A stretch of DNA of 64,000 nt from Actinotalea sp963783005 (GTDB lineage Bacteria > Actinomycetota > Actinomycetes > Actinomycetales > Cellulomonadaceae): NCBI GenBank assembly GCA_963783005.1, contig CAWALY010000006.1, positions 124,001 to 188,000 of the forward strand, in the 5' to 3' direction. This document shows, in pieces, positions 27,757-36,265 of this stretch (its first letter is position 1; the number at the start of each line of letters is the position of its first letter). The notes under the pieces were generated by a model. It worked only from the letters and a program-made list of their open reading frames with translations, was not told the origin of the DNA and did no database searches. The translations under genes were made by a program, and so were the position numbers.

Positions 27757-28545
27757 GTGAGGATCGTCGTCTGCGTCAAGCACGTCCCCGACCTGATGGC
27801 CGATCGCCGCCTCGGTGAGGACGGCCGGGTGGTGCGCGACGGAGGTGACGGCACGCTCAACGAGCTCGACGAGAACGCGGTCGAGGCGGCCCTGGTGCTG
27901 GCCGAGGAGCACGACGCCGAGGTGGTCGCGGTGACCATGGGGCCCGACGACGCCGAGGACGCGGTGCGCCGTGCCCTGCAGATGGGCGCCGACCGCGCGG
28001 TCCACGTGCTCGACGAGGCCCTGGCCGGCACCGACGTGTTCGGCACGGCCCGCGTGCTCGCCGCGACCGTGCGCCGGATCGCCGAGGACGGGCCGGTGGA
28101 CCTGGTGATGACCGGCATGGCGTCGCTGGACGCCCTGACCTCGATGCTCCCGACGGCGCTCGCCGCCGAGCTCGACCTGCCCCAGCTCACGCTCGCGGCC
28201 GACCTCGAGGTGGTGGATGGCGCGGTGCAGGTGCGGCGCGACCTGGACCACGCGACCGAGGTGCTCCGCGTGCCGCTGCCCGCGCTGGTCTCGGTCACCG
28301 ACCAGGCGAACGAGCCGCGCTACCCGGCGTTCGCGGGGATCATGGCGGCACGCAAGAAGCCCGTGGACACCGTCGACCTGGCCGAGCTGGGTATCGACCC
28401 CGCCACGGTCGGCACCGCGGGCGCGCGGACCCAGGTGCTGTCCGCCGCCGAGCGCCCGCCACGCACCGACCGCGTGCTCATCACCGACGAGGGCGACGCC
28501 GGCGTGCGCCTGGCCGAGTACCTCGTCGAGCACAAGCTCGTCTGA
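27757..28545 (+). CDS. etfB: Electron transfer flavoprotein subunit beta
   Basis: Beta subunit of the FAD/AMP-containing electron carrier that takes electrons from acyl-CoA and other flavin dehydrogenases. The 262 residues have the family N-terminus (VRIVVCVKHVPD) and the AMP/nucleotide-binding core. The C-terminal family signature (VSVTDQANEPRYPAFAGIM, followed by AARKKP) is clear. The start GTG 27757 is fixed by this conserved N-terminus; AGGGGAG lies about ten bases upstream. etfA follows after 35 bases. No dehydrogenase partner or ETF-quinone oxidoreductase lies nearby. Confidence 0.93.
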   Translation: MRIVVCVKHVPDLMADRRLGEDGRVVRDGGDGTLNELDENAVEAALVLAEEHDAEVVAVTMGPDDAEDAVRRALQMGADRAVHVLDEALAGTDVFGTARVLAATVRRIAEDGPVDLVMTGMASLDALTSMLPTALAAELDLPQLTLAADLEVVDGAVQVRRDLDHATEVLRVPLPALVSVTDQANEPRYPAFAGIMAARKKPVDTVDLAELGIDPATVGTAGARTQVLSAAERPPRTDRVLITDEGDAGVRLAEYLVEHKLV

Positions 28546-28580
28546 GCGGGCCCGCCCCGCCGACGTCCGAGGAGACGCTG

Positions 28581-29568
28581 ATGACCACTCCCGCCGAGGC
28601 CGACGTCCTCGTGCTGATCGACCACGCCGACGACGGCACGCTGCGCCCGCAGGTGCGCGAGCTGCTCACCCTGGGCCGCGCCGTCGGCACGGTGCACGGC
28701 GTGTGGGTGACCGGCGCCGGCGCGACGCCCCCGGCCGCGGCCCTGGAGGAGGTCGGCCGCCACGGCGCGCCCGTCGTGCACGTGCTCGACACCGGTTCGG
28801 TGCACCCGCGACTGACACCGGTGGTCGCCGAGGCGCTGGCCGGTCTGGTCGGCGCCCGCCACCCGCGCGGTGCTGGTGACCTCCTCGTTCGAGAACAAGG
28901 AGGTCGCTGCACGGCTCGGTGTGCTCACCGGCGCGGGGACGATGGTCGACGTGACGGCGGTCGAGGTGGGCCCGGACCGCCTGGTGGTGGACAAGCAGGT
29001 GTTCGCCGCGACGTGGACGTCGCGCTGCGCGGTGCGCACGCCGCTCGCGGTGCTGGGGGTCAAGCCGCATGCCGTGGAGGCCGAGGCCACCTCCGCCGCC
29101 CCGGCGGTCACTGTCACCCACGCGGTCGAGGTCTCGGCGACGGCGTCGGCGGTCGAGGTGGTCGAGCGGGTCGAGCGCGCCCCCTCCGACCGTCCCGACC
29201 TCGGTGCCGCGCAGGTGGTGGTCGTCGGGGGCCGCGGGACCGAGGGCGACTTCGCCCCGCTGGACGAGCTCGCCGACGTGCTGGGCGGCGCCGTGGGGGC
29301 CACCCGGGTGGCGACCGACGAGGGCTGGATCGACAAGGACGCGCAGATCGGCCAGACCGGCGTCACCGTGGCGCCGCGGCTCTACATCGGTGCAGGGGTG
29401 TCCGGCGCCGTGCACCACCGCGGCGGGATGCAGGCGTCCGGGACGATCATCGCGATCAACACGGACGCCGACGCGCCGATCTTCGAGATCGCGGACCTGG
29501 GCATCGTCGGGGACCTGCGCGACGTCGTGCCGCAGGCCACCGCCGAGCTGCGTCGGCTCCGGGGCTGA
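28581..29568 (+). pseudogene. etfA: Electron transfer flavoprotein subunit alpha, one frameshift
   Basis: Alpha subunit that holds FAD in the ETF dimer. The N-terminal half (residues 1-95, MTTPAEADVLVLIDHADDG) and the rest (LVTSSFENKEVAARLGVL onward) are in different frames; the break is near 28864-28869 and is repaired by removing one base, giving 329 codons. The FAD signature is intact: GGRGTEGDFAPLDELADVLG, DEGWIDKDAQIGQTGVTVAP, YIGAGVSGAVHH and INTDADAPIFEIADLG. Start ATG 28581 has AGGAG upstream. ETF is normally needed as a pair with intact etfB, so a sequence error is likelier than loss. Confidence 0.88.
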
Positions 29569-29580
29569 GGGGCCGAGCCG

Positions 29581-30552
29581 TCAGAAGCGCCGGAGCCACG
29601 CCAGCGCGGCGCGGCCGTGGGCGAGCTGGAACGGCCGCAGGTTGCCGATCCCCAGGGGGGCGGGCTGCACGGCGCCCAGCAGGTAGTAGCCGGCCAGTGC
29701 CGCGAGGACGGCGCGCACCGACTCCCGGTCCGCCCCGGCGGCAGTCGGGTGGGACCAGAACAGCTCCTCCGGGTCGCCCCCGCCCTGCATCGCGACACTG
29801 ACCAGCAGACCCGCGAGGTCGTACCAGGCGGGCGCGTCCTTGCAGGCGTGCGGCCAGTCGACGACCCAGGCGTCGTGCTCGTCGAGGAGCACGTTGTCCG
29901 CGCGCAGGTCGTTGTGCGCGAGCGTCGTCCCGGTGGCCAGCACCGGCGCCTGCTCCGCCCAGGCCACCACGTCCGAGAGGTGCTCGGCGAGCCATCCGCC
30001 GTCCTCACCGACGGCCGCGACGGCCCGCTCGAGATCCGTGGGGCTGCCGGCCAGGGCCTGGGTCGCGGCCGCGAACCCGGCCAGGGCGGTCGCGACGGGC
30101 GGCAGGTCCGGCGGGGCCGGCGTCCCGGCGCGCGCGAGGCGGCCGACGACGTCGAGCGTGCGGCGCAGCTGGTCGGGTTGCCAGGGGTGGGCCGGGACGT
30201 GTCCGGCGACCGCCTCGATCCCCATCACCACCCAGGTCCCGTCGTCGTGGGACCAGCGAAGCCGAGGCGCGGGGACCTCGGGCGGGAGGAGCTCCAGGGT
30301 CCGGATCTCGGCCCGGGCGAGGTTCGGCGAGTCGGGGTTCTGCTCGGGGGAGACCGCCTTGACGAACACCTCGGTGCCGTCGGCCAGCTCCAGCAGCGAC
30401 GCGTAGCCGGGGCTGAAACCGGTGGTGGCGGGGGCCTCGGTGGCCACCTCGGCGCCGGCCAGCTCGGCGATCCGGGCCCGCACGGTGCGTGGCATGTCCG
30501 ACCACGCCAGGCGTGATCCGCTGAACGCCAGCGGCGGGCCGTCATCGGTCAC
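29581..30552 (-). CDS. Aminoglycoside phosphotransferase-family kinase-like protein
   Basis: A 323-residue member of the APH/choline-kinase fold. The N-lobe has GFSPGYASLLELADGTEVFVKAV, containing the ATP-binding Lys. The catalytic loop is LAHNDLRADNVLLDEH (Asp in HND), and the metal-binding motif is VVDWPHA in place of DxD. The family includes small-molecule kinases as well as antibiotic-modifying enzymes; nothing here shows resistance. The start is GTG 30552, with CACAAT six bases upstream. It is convergent with etfA and divergent from the cysteine desulfurase gene. Confidence 0.8.
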   Translation of the reverse strand: MTDDGPPLAFSGSRLAWSDMPRTVRARIAELAGAEVATEAPATTGFSPGYASLLELADGTEVFVKAVSPEQNPDSPNLARAEIRTLELLPPEVPAPRLRWSHDDGTWVVMGIEAVAGHVPAHPWQPDQLRRTLDVVGRLARAGTPAPPDLPPVATALAGFAAATQALAGSPTDLERAVAAVGEDGGWLAEHLSDVVAWAEQAPVLATGTTLAHNDLRADNVLLDEHDAWVVDWPHACKDAPAWYDLAGLLVSVAMQGGGDPEELFWSHPTAAGADRESVRAVLAALAGYYLLGAVQPAPLGIGNLRPFQLAHGRAALAWLRRF

Positions 30553-30558
30553 GGTGGG

Positions 30559-30564
30559 ATTGTG
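30559..30564 (-). promoter_or_regulatory. -10 hexamer of a leaderless promoter (minus strand)
   Basis: CACAAT on the minus strand lies exactly six bases before GTG 30552, as upstream of nagA and the gene at 6317. Confidence 0.5.
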
Positions 30565-30653
30565 TCAGCAGTCGCGGACCTCGGGGACCGGCGTCCGGCT
30601 GCCGGGCGCTGCCACCGGGCGGGCGCCAGGCGCGGACGGGGCGCCGGCCCGCC

Positions 30654-30659
30654 TACCCT
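30654..30659 (+). promoter_or_regulatory. -10 hexamer of a leaderless promoter
   Basis: TACCCT lies six bases before GTG 30666. The identical hexamer and spacing occur before mnmA at 31927. Confidence 0.5.
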
Positions 30660-30665
30660 CGGGGC

Positions 30666-31862
30666 GTGACCCACTACCTGGACCACGCCGCGACCACGCC
30701 GGTGCACCCGCTGGTGGCCGAGGCGATGGTCGCCGAGCTGGCGCGGGTCGGGAACCCCTCCTCGGTGCACGCTCCCGGGCGCGCGGCACGCCGGGCGGTC
30801 GAGGAGAGCCGGGAGCGTCTCGCGGCGACCCTCGGCGCGCGACCGAGCGAGGTGATCTGGACCTCCGGTGGCACCGAGGCCGACAACCTGGCGGTCAAGG
30901 GACTGTGGTGGGCGCGGCACGGCGCCGACCCGGCGCGCACCAAGGTGCTGGTCAGCGCCGTGGAGCACCACGCCGTGCTCGATCCGGCGCGCTGGCTGAC
31001 GACGCAGGGCGCCGACGTCGTCGAGCTGCCCGTGCACCCCGACGGCGCGCTCGACCTGGGTGCGCTCGCCGCCGAGCTGGCCGAGCACGGCGAGCGCGTC
31101 GCCCTGGTGTCGGTGATGTGGGCCAACAACGAGACCGGCACGGTGCAGCCGCTCGCCGAGGTCGTCGAGCTGGCGCACGCCCACGGCGTCCCGGTGCACA
31201 CCGACGCGGTCCAGGCGTTCGGTCACCTGCCGGTGGATCTGCGAGCGCTCGCCGTGGACGCGGTGACGATCTCGGCCCACAAGCTCGGCGGCCCGGTGGG
31301 GGTGGGCGCCCTGGTCGCGCGGCGCGGGCTCGAGCTGGTGCCCGTGCTGCACGGCGGCGGCCAGGAGCGCTCGGTGCGTTCGGGCACGCTGGACGCCGTC
31401 GCGTCGGTGGGCATGGCGTTGGCAGCGGAGCTGGCCGTCGCCGACCTGCCGGCGGAGTCGGTCCGGCTCGCGGCGCTGCGCGACGCCCTGGTCGACGGCG
31501 TGCGGCGCCTGGTGCCCGACGCGGTGCTCCGGGGGCCCGAGCCCGCGAGTGGCCGCAGGCTGCCGCACAACGCGCACCTGACGTTCCCCGGCTGCGAGGG
31601 GGACTCGCTGCTGTACCTGATGGACAGCCGCGGCGTGGCGTGCTCGACCGGTTCCGCGTGCGCGGCAGGGGTGCCCCAGCCGAGCCACGTGCTGCTGGCC
31701 TGCGGCGTCGACGAGCCCGACGCCCGAGGGGCGCTGCGTTTCTCCCTGGGCCGCACCTCGACCGCACAGGACGTCGATGCGGTGCTCGCGGCGCTGCCGG
31801 AGGTGGTGGCGCGGGCCAGGGCGGCGGGGCTGACCTCGGCCCCGCCCCGCCGGGTCGGCTGA
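30666..31862 (+). CDS. Cysteine desulfurase (NifS/IscS family)
   Basis: PLP enzyme that takes sulfur from cysteine as a protein persulfide and leaves alanine. The 398 residues include YLDHAATTPVHP at the N-terminus, SGGTEADNLAVKG, the PLP Lys206 in TISAHKLGGP, and Cys332 in the mobile loop STGSACAAG. It lies directly before mnmA, which uses persulfide sulfur to thiolate tRNA, so the two probably form a sulfur-relay unit, as in many actinobacteria. The start GTG 30666 is leaderless by its upstream hexamer. SUF/ISC scaffold genes are not in the window. Confidence 0.94.
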   Translation: MTHYLDHAATTPVHPLVAEAMVAELARVGNPSSVHAPGRAARRAVEESRERLAATLGARPSEVIWTSGGTEADNLAVKGLWWARHGADPARTKVLVSAVEHHAVLDPARWLTTQGADVVELPVHPDGALDLGALAAELAEHGERVALVSVMWANNETGTVQPLAEVVELAHAHGVPVHTDAVQAFGHLPVDLRALAVDAVTISAHKLGGPVGVGALVARRGLELVPVLHGGGQERSVRSGTLDAVASVGMALAAELAVADLPAESVRLAALRDALVDGVRRLVPDAVLRGPEPASGRRLPHNAHLTFPGCEGDSLLYLMDSRGVACSTGSACAAGVPQPSHVLLACGVDEPDARGALRFSLGRTSTAQDVDAVLAALPEVVARARAAGLTSAPPRRVG

Positions 31863-31914
31863 CGGAGGTCCGATGCCTGGCGGTCCAGCGGCCGTGGCAC
31901 CGGCGGCGCGCCCG

Positions 31915-31920
31915 TACCCT
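31915..31920 (+). promoter_or_regulatory. -10 hexamer of a leaderless mnmA promoter
   Basis: TACCCT lies six bases before ATG 31927 and supports that start over the earlier in-frame ATG 31873. Confidence 0.5.
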
Positions 31921-31926
31921 GGGCGC

Positions 31927-33006
31927 ATGCGTGTGCTGGCCGCCCTCTCCGGTGGGGTCGACTCCGCCGTCGCGGCGGCCCGTGCCGTGGACGCCGGACA
32001 CGAGGTGGTCGGCGTGCACATGGCGCTGTCGCGGACCCGGGCCGAGCACCGGACCGGCTCGCGGGGCTGCTGCACGATCGAGGACGCCTCGGACGCGCGC
32101 CGCAGCGCCGACGTGCTCGGCATCGGCTACTACGTGTGGGACCTGTCCGAGCGCTTCGAGAAGACCGTGGTCGCGGACTTCCTGGCCGAGTACGCCGCGG
32201 GGCGCACGCCCAACCCGTGCGTGCGATGCAACGAGCACATCAAGTTCAGCGCGCTGCTGGACAAGGCCACGGCGCTCGGCTTCGACGCGGTGTGCACCGG
32301 CCACTACGCCCGGGTGGAGCTGCCCGAGGACGGGCCCCGCAGCCTGCACCGCGCGCGGGACGCCGCCAAGGACCAGTCGTACGTGCTCGCGGTGATGGGG
32401 CCGGAGCGCCTGGCCCGGGCGATGTTCCCGCTCGGCACCGCCGCCAGCAAGGACGACGTGCGCGCCGAGGCCGCGGCCCGCGGTCTGCCCGTGAGCGCCA
32501 AGCCGGACTCCTACGACCTGTGCTTCGTCGCCGACGGCGACACCCAGGGTTTCCTGCGCGAGCGGCTGGGCTCTGTGTCGGGGGACGTGGTGGACGCCGA
32601 CGGCGCGGTGGTGGGCCGGCACGACGGTGCCTGGGCGTTCACCGTGGGGCAGCGCAAGGGTCTGGGGCTGGGGACACCCGCCGCGGACGGCCGGCCGCGG
32701 TACGTCCTGGACGTTCGGCCCGCGACCAACACCGTGGTGGTCGGCGCCGCCGAGCTGCTCTCGGTCACCGGCCTGCGTGGCGCCGACGTCGTGTGGTTCG
32801 ACCGGCCGACCGCCGGCTGGACGGCCGGTGAGGTCCAGCTGCGCGCGCACGGCACACCGGTGCCGGCCCATTGGCGTGCGGCGGACGGCGGGCTCGAGGT
32901 GCGCCTCGACCGGCCGGTGCGCGGGCTGGCCCCCGGTCAGTCCGCCGTCGGGTACCTGGGTGACCGCGTAGCGGTCCAGGCCACGATCGACGAGGTACAG
33001 CGGTGA
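31927..33006 (+). CDS. mnmA: tRNA-specific 2-thiouridylase
   Basis: Adenylates and thiolates U34 in Lys, Glu and Gln tRNAs. The 359 residues contain the PP-loop SGGVDS (residues 8-13), the catalytic Cys98 in TPNPCVRCNEHIKF and the persulfide Cys199 in DSYDLCFVADGDTQGFL. The HYARV and AKDQSYVL motifs of the tRNA-binding part are present. The actinobacterial GCCTIEDASDAR segment is at residues 48-59. ATG 31927 was chosen because the PP-loop must lie close to the N-terminus and the start is correctly spaced from TACCCT. The sulfur donor is probably the preceding cysteine desulfurase. Confidence 0.96.
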   Translation: MRVLAALSGGVDSAVAAARAVDAGHEVVGVHMALSRTRAEHRTGSRGCCTIEDASDARRSADVLGIGYYVWDLSERFEKTVVADFLAEYAAGRTPNPCVRCNEHIKFSALLDKATALGFDAVCTGHYARVELPEDGPRSLHRARDAAKDQSYVLAVMGPERLARAMFPLGTAASKDDVRAEAAARGLPVSAKPDSYDLCFVADGDTQGFLRERLGSVSGDVVDADGAVVGRHDGAWAFTVGQRKGLGLGTPAADGRPRYVLDVRPATNTVVVGAAELLSVTGLRGADVVWFDRPTAGWTAGEVQLRAHGTPVPAHWRAADGGLEVRLDRPVRGLAPGQSAVGYLGDRVAVQATIDEVQR

Positions 33007-33039
33007 AGGGGATGCTGCGGTGAGGTCGGTGGACCGCCG

Positions 33040-34074
33040 GTGACCGGGGTGACGGCGCTCGGCCCGTGGCCGGGTCACAAGGTGCTCAAGGCGCAGGACG
33101 TGGCGTTCACCGAGCTGGCGGACGTGCCGACCGGCGTTGTCGGCATGCCGCCGATGGTGCACATGCCCAAGCGCGGCCCGTACGCGGAGTCCACCGCGCG
33201 TACCGCGGCCTTGCTCGAGGGCATGCCGGTCGAGCTCGGCACGCACGGCTGGCAGCTCGCAGACCGGCCCGGCGCGGATCTGGAGCGCTCGGCGGCCCTG
33301 CTGCGCGAGGACCTGGACGCGCTGGCGGTGCTCGGCCACGCCTGGCCCGGGCCGCTGGTGGTGACGACCCGCGGCCCCTGGTCCTTGGCCTCGGCGCTCT
33401 GGCTCGCGCGCGGCGACCGGGTCCTGTCCGACCACGGTGCGGTGCGCGAGCTCGTCGAGTGCCTCGCCGAGGGGGTGGCCCTGCTCGTGCGCCGGGTGCG
33501 TGAGGCCGCCCCGCACGCCGAGCTCGTGGTGGTCCTGCGCGAGCCGAGCCTGCCCGACGTGCTCGGCGGGGCGGTGCCGACGTTCTCGGGCCACGGCCGG
33601 ATCGGTGCGGTCGCCGTGCCGGACGCCGTGACCAGGCTGGACCACGTGATCGCGGTCGTCCGAGGTGCCGGGGCGGCCCGGGTCGCGCTGCACGGCGGCG
33701 CACGCTTCGCCTCGCGCTCGCTCGCGGTGATGGCCGCGAGCGACGCGGACTGCTTCGGGGTCGCGGCGGCCGGGGTGCGGGCCCAGCAGTGGGAACCTGT
33801 CGCCGCGGCGGTCGAGCGCGGCAAGCGCCCGTGGTTCGGTCTGCCGCGTGAGCACCCCCGCAAGGGCGGCCCCGACGTGGCCAAGCTCGCCCGCCTCATC
33901 CACCGGCCCTGGGGCGAGATCGGCCTGCCCGCCGCGGGCCTGGCGGACGTCGTGGTGCACACCGACACCAGCGGTGGCGGGGACCAGGTGCTGGGCAACC
34001 TGCAGGCCGCCGCCTACGAGACCCGCACCGCCGTGCAGGTCGCGGCGCTGCTCGCCGAGCGCGCCGAGGCCTGA
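33040..34074 (+). CDS. MetE-like protein, methionine synthase activity doubtful
   Basis: A 344-residue protein related to the C-terminal barrel of cobalamin-independent methionine synthase, and usually named that in actinobacteria. The barrel pattern is visible (GMPPMVHMPKRGPYAEST, LVVTTRGPWSLASALWLARG, VVLREPSLPDVLGG, GEIGLPAAGLADVVVHTDT). The zinc-binding HxC of MetE appears here as ALHGGARF, lacking the Cys, so a true homocysteine methyltransferase is doubtful. The GTG at 33040 is 33 bases after mnmA. Its steady position between mnmA and ligA is a feature of the group. Its role is unknown. Confidence 0.7.
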   Translation: MTGVTALGPWPGHKVLKAQDVAFTELADVPTGVVGMPPMVHMPKRGPYAESTARTAALLEGMPVELGTHGWQLADRPGADLERSAALLREDLDALAVLGHAWPGPLVVTTRGPWSLASALWLARGDRVLSDHGAVRELVECLAEGVALLVRRVREAAPHAELVVVLREPSLPDVLGGAVPTFSGHGRIGAVAVPDAVTRLDHVIAVVRGAGAARVALHGGARFASRSLAVMAASDADCFGVAAAGVRAQQWEPVAAAVERGKRPWFGLPREHPRKGGPDVAKLARLIHRPWGEIGLPAAGLADVVVHTDTSGGGDQVLGNLQAAAYETRTAVQVAALLAERAEA

Positions 34075-34086
34075 GCGCCTCGACGC

Positions 34087-36172
34087 TCAGGCGAGCCGCT
34101 CGGCCAGGAACTCGAACGCCAGCGCGGCCATGAACGCCGCTTGGGAGTTGTCGGCGGCGCCGCCGTGGCCGCCCTCGACGTTCTCGTAGTACGTGACGTC
34201 CTTGCCGTGGTCGCGCAGCCAGGCGGCCATCTTGCGGGCGTGGCCCGGGTGCACGCGGTCGTCGCGGGTGGAGGTGGTGAGCAGCACCGGCGGGTAGTCC
34301 CGGTCGGCGTCGAGCAGGTGGTACGGCGAGAAGGTCCGGATGAACGCCCAGTCCTCGGGGTCGTCGGGGTCGCCGTACTCGGCCATCCACGACGCGCCGG
34401 CGAGCAGGTGCGAGTAGCGCTTCATGTCGGCCAGCGGCACCTGGATCACCACGGCGCCCACCAGGTCGGGGTTCTGCGTCAGCACGTTCCCGGTGAGCAG
34501 GCCGCCGTTCGAGCCCCCCTGGACGCCCAGGCGTGCGGGCGTGGTGACCGCGGAGGCGACCAGGTCGCGGGCTACCGCGGCGAAGTCCTCGTAGGCGCGG
34601 TGCCGCTTCTCGCGCAGCGCCGCCTGGTGCCAGGTGGGCCCGTACTCGCCTCCGCCCCGGATGTTGGCCAGCGCGTAGACCCCGCCCCGGGACAACCAGG
34701 CCCGCCCGAGGGTCCCCGAGTACGACGGCAGCAGCGAGATCTCGAAGCCGCCGTACCCGTACAGCAGCGCCGGCGCCGTGCCGTCGGTGCGGGCCTGCGG
34801 CCCGCGGACCAGGAAGTAGGGCACCCGGGTCCCGTCGTCGGAGGTCGCGAAGTGCTGCGCGACCTCGACCCCGGTGGCGTCGAAGAAGGTCGGTGCGGCC
34901 TTGAGCGGCTCGGGCGGCGCCGGCTCGCCCGCCGCGCCCAGCTCCTGCACCGCGAGGGTGGGCGGTGTGGCGAAGCCGGTCGTGACCAGCCAGATCGCGT
35001 CGGACTCGATCCGGTCCACCGCGCGGTGGCCGACCGTGACGAGCTCGGCCAGCCCCGGCAGCGGCACCGCGGCCCAGTCCACGCCGGCCGCAGCGGGCTC
35101 GGGCGGGGTGAGCACGTGCACCTCGGCTGCGCACGTCGTGCAGCACGGACATCACCATTCGGTGGCGGGTCCAGCTCAGCCCGGCCAGCGACGTGGACGG
35201 GGTCGGCGTGAAGAGCACGGTGAGCTCGCGCGAGCCGGCCAGCCAGTCCTCGAGCACCGCGGCGACCATGCTTCCCGCGGGGTGGGTCGGGCCGCCCGGC
35301 ACCGGGGTCCAGTCCTCGCGGAGCTGGACCAGCAACCACTCGCGGTGCACGGACGTCTCGGCGCTCGTGGGCACGTCCACCCGGACCAGCGAGCCGTCGT
35401 CGCGGCGCAGGTGGACCTCGGCGGAGTAGAAGTCCAGCGCGCGCTGGACGAAGGTGCGGGAGAAGCCGGGGGTGTGGTCGTGCCAGGCGTCCACGGACAG
35501 GTCCTCGGCCTCGCCGGCGAAGATCTCGGGCGCATCGGCCAGCGGCGTGCCGCGGCGCCACAGCCGCACGGTGCGGGGGTACCCGGAGGTGGTCGTGCTG
35601 CCCGGACCGAGGTCCGTGGCGACCAGCACGGTGTCCAGGTCGACCCAGCTGAGCGAGCCCTTGGCCTCCGGGCGCAGGAACCCGCCGTCCTCGGGTGTCA
35701 CCCAGGTCAGGCTCACCAGGTCGAGCTCTCGTGTGACGTCGGCGTCCGAGCCACCGTGCGACAGCGCGACCAGGGCGCGCCGGAAGTCCGGGCGCAGCAC
35801 CTTCGCCCCGTGCCAGACCCAGTCCTGCTCCTCGGCGGCGTTGAGCGCGTCGAGGTCCAGGACCACCTCCCAGTCCGGCTCGGCGGTCCGGTACGACTCC
35901 CAGGTGGTCCGCCGCCACAGCCCGCGCGGGTGCTGGGCATCCCGCCAGAAGTTGTAGAGGCGGTCGCCGACGAGGGCGGCCTCGGGGATCTTGTCCGGCG
36001 AGTCGAGGACCTCCCGGATCGCGTCACGCGTCGCGGCGAAGGCGGGGGTCGCGGCCGGGCCGGCGAGGGTCTCGGCGTTGCGCTCGCGGACCCAGGCCAT
36101 CGCGTCGGCGCCGTCGACCTCCTCGAGCCAGGCGTACGGGTCGACTGCATCGACGGGGCGCGCGTCGGTCAT
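34087..36172 (-). pseudogene. Prolyl oligopeptidase family serine peptidase, one frameshift
   Basis: Cytoplasmic S9 peptidase that cleaves short peptides, classically after proline. Residues 1-350 cover the N-terminus (DPYAWLEEVDGADAMAWVRE) and a beta-propeller; the rest is the alpha/beta hydrolase domain with the Ser in GVQGGSNGGLLTGN, the Asp region STRDDRVHPGHARK and the His in VEGGHGG. The frame breaks near 35128-35131 (HDVR, then AEVHVLTPPEP); removing one base restores 695 codons. ATG 36172 begins the conserved part, and TAGGCT lies eight bases upstream. It is convergent with the MetE-like gene. Confidence 0.85.
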
Positions 36173-36180
36173 GGAGCGCC

Positions 36181-36186
36181 AGCCTA
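36181..36186 (-). promoter_or_regulatory. -10-like hexamer before the peptidase gene
   Basis: TAGGCT on the minus strand lies eight bases before ATG 36172, slightly longer than the 6-7 base leaderless spacing of its neighbours. Confidence 0.35.
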
Positions 36187-36253
36187 GGCCCGGGGCGCGT
36201 GGCTGGACGGCACCATGCAGTCGCATCGCGGGCGCGGCGTCGGTGGCTGCGGC

Positions 36254-36259
36254 CATGAT
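36254..36259 (+). promoter_or_regulatory. -10 hexamer of a leaderless ligA promoter
   Basis: CATGAT lies six bases before GTG 36266, supporting this start over the longer frame from 36215. Confidence 0.4.
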
Positions 36260-36265
36260 GGGGCG

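Noticed and set aside
29581..30552. Antibiotic resistance gene (aminoglycoside phosphotransferase)
   Set aside because: The fold is shared by many small-molecule kinases. The metal-binding motif is unusual (VVDWPHA) and no resistance context or mobile element is present.
30952..33960. 1002-codon open frame on the minus strand
   Set aside because: It is antisense to the cysteine desulfurase, mnmA and the MetE-like gene. All three plus-strand genes have clear catalytic motifs; the antisense product is low-complexity Arg/Gly/Ala.
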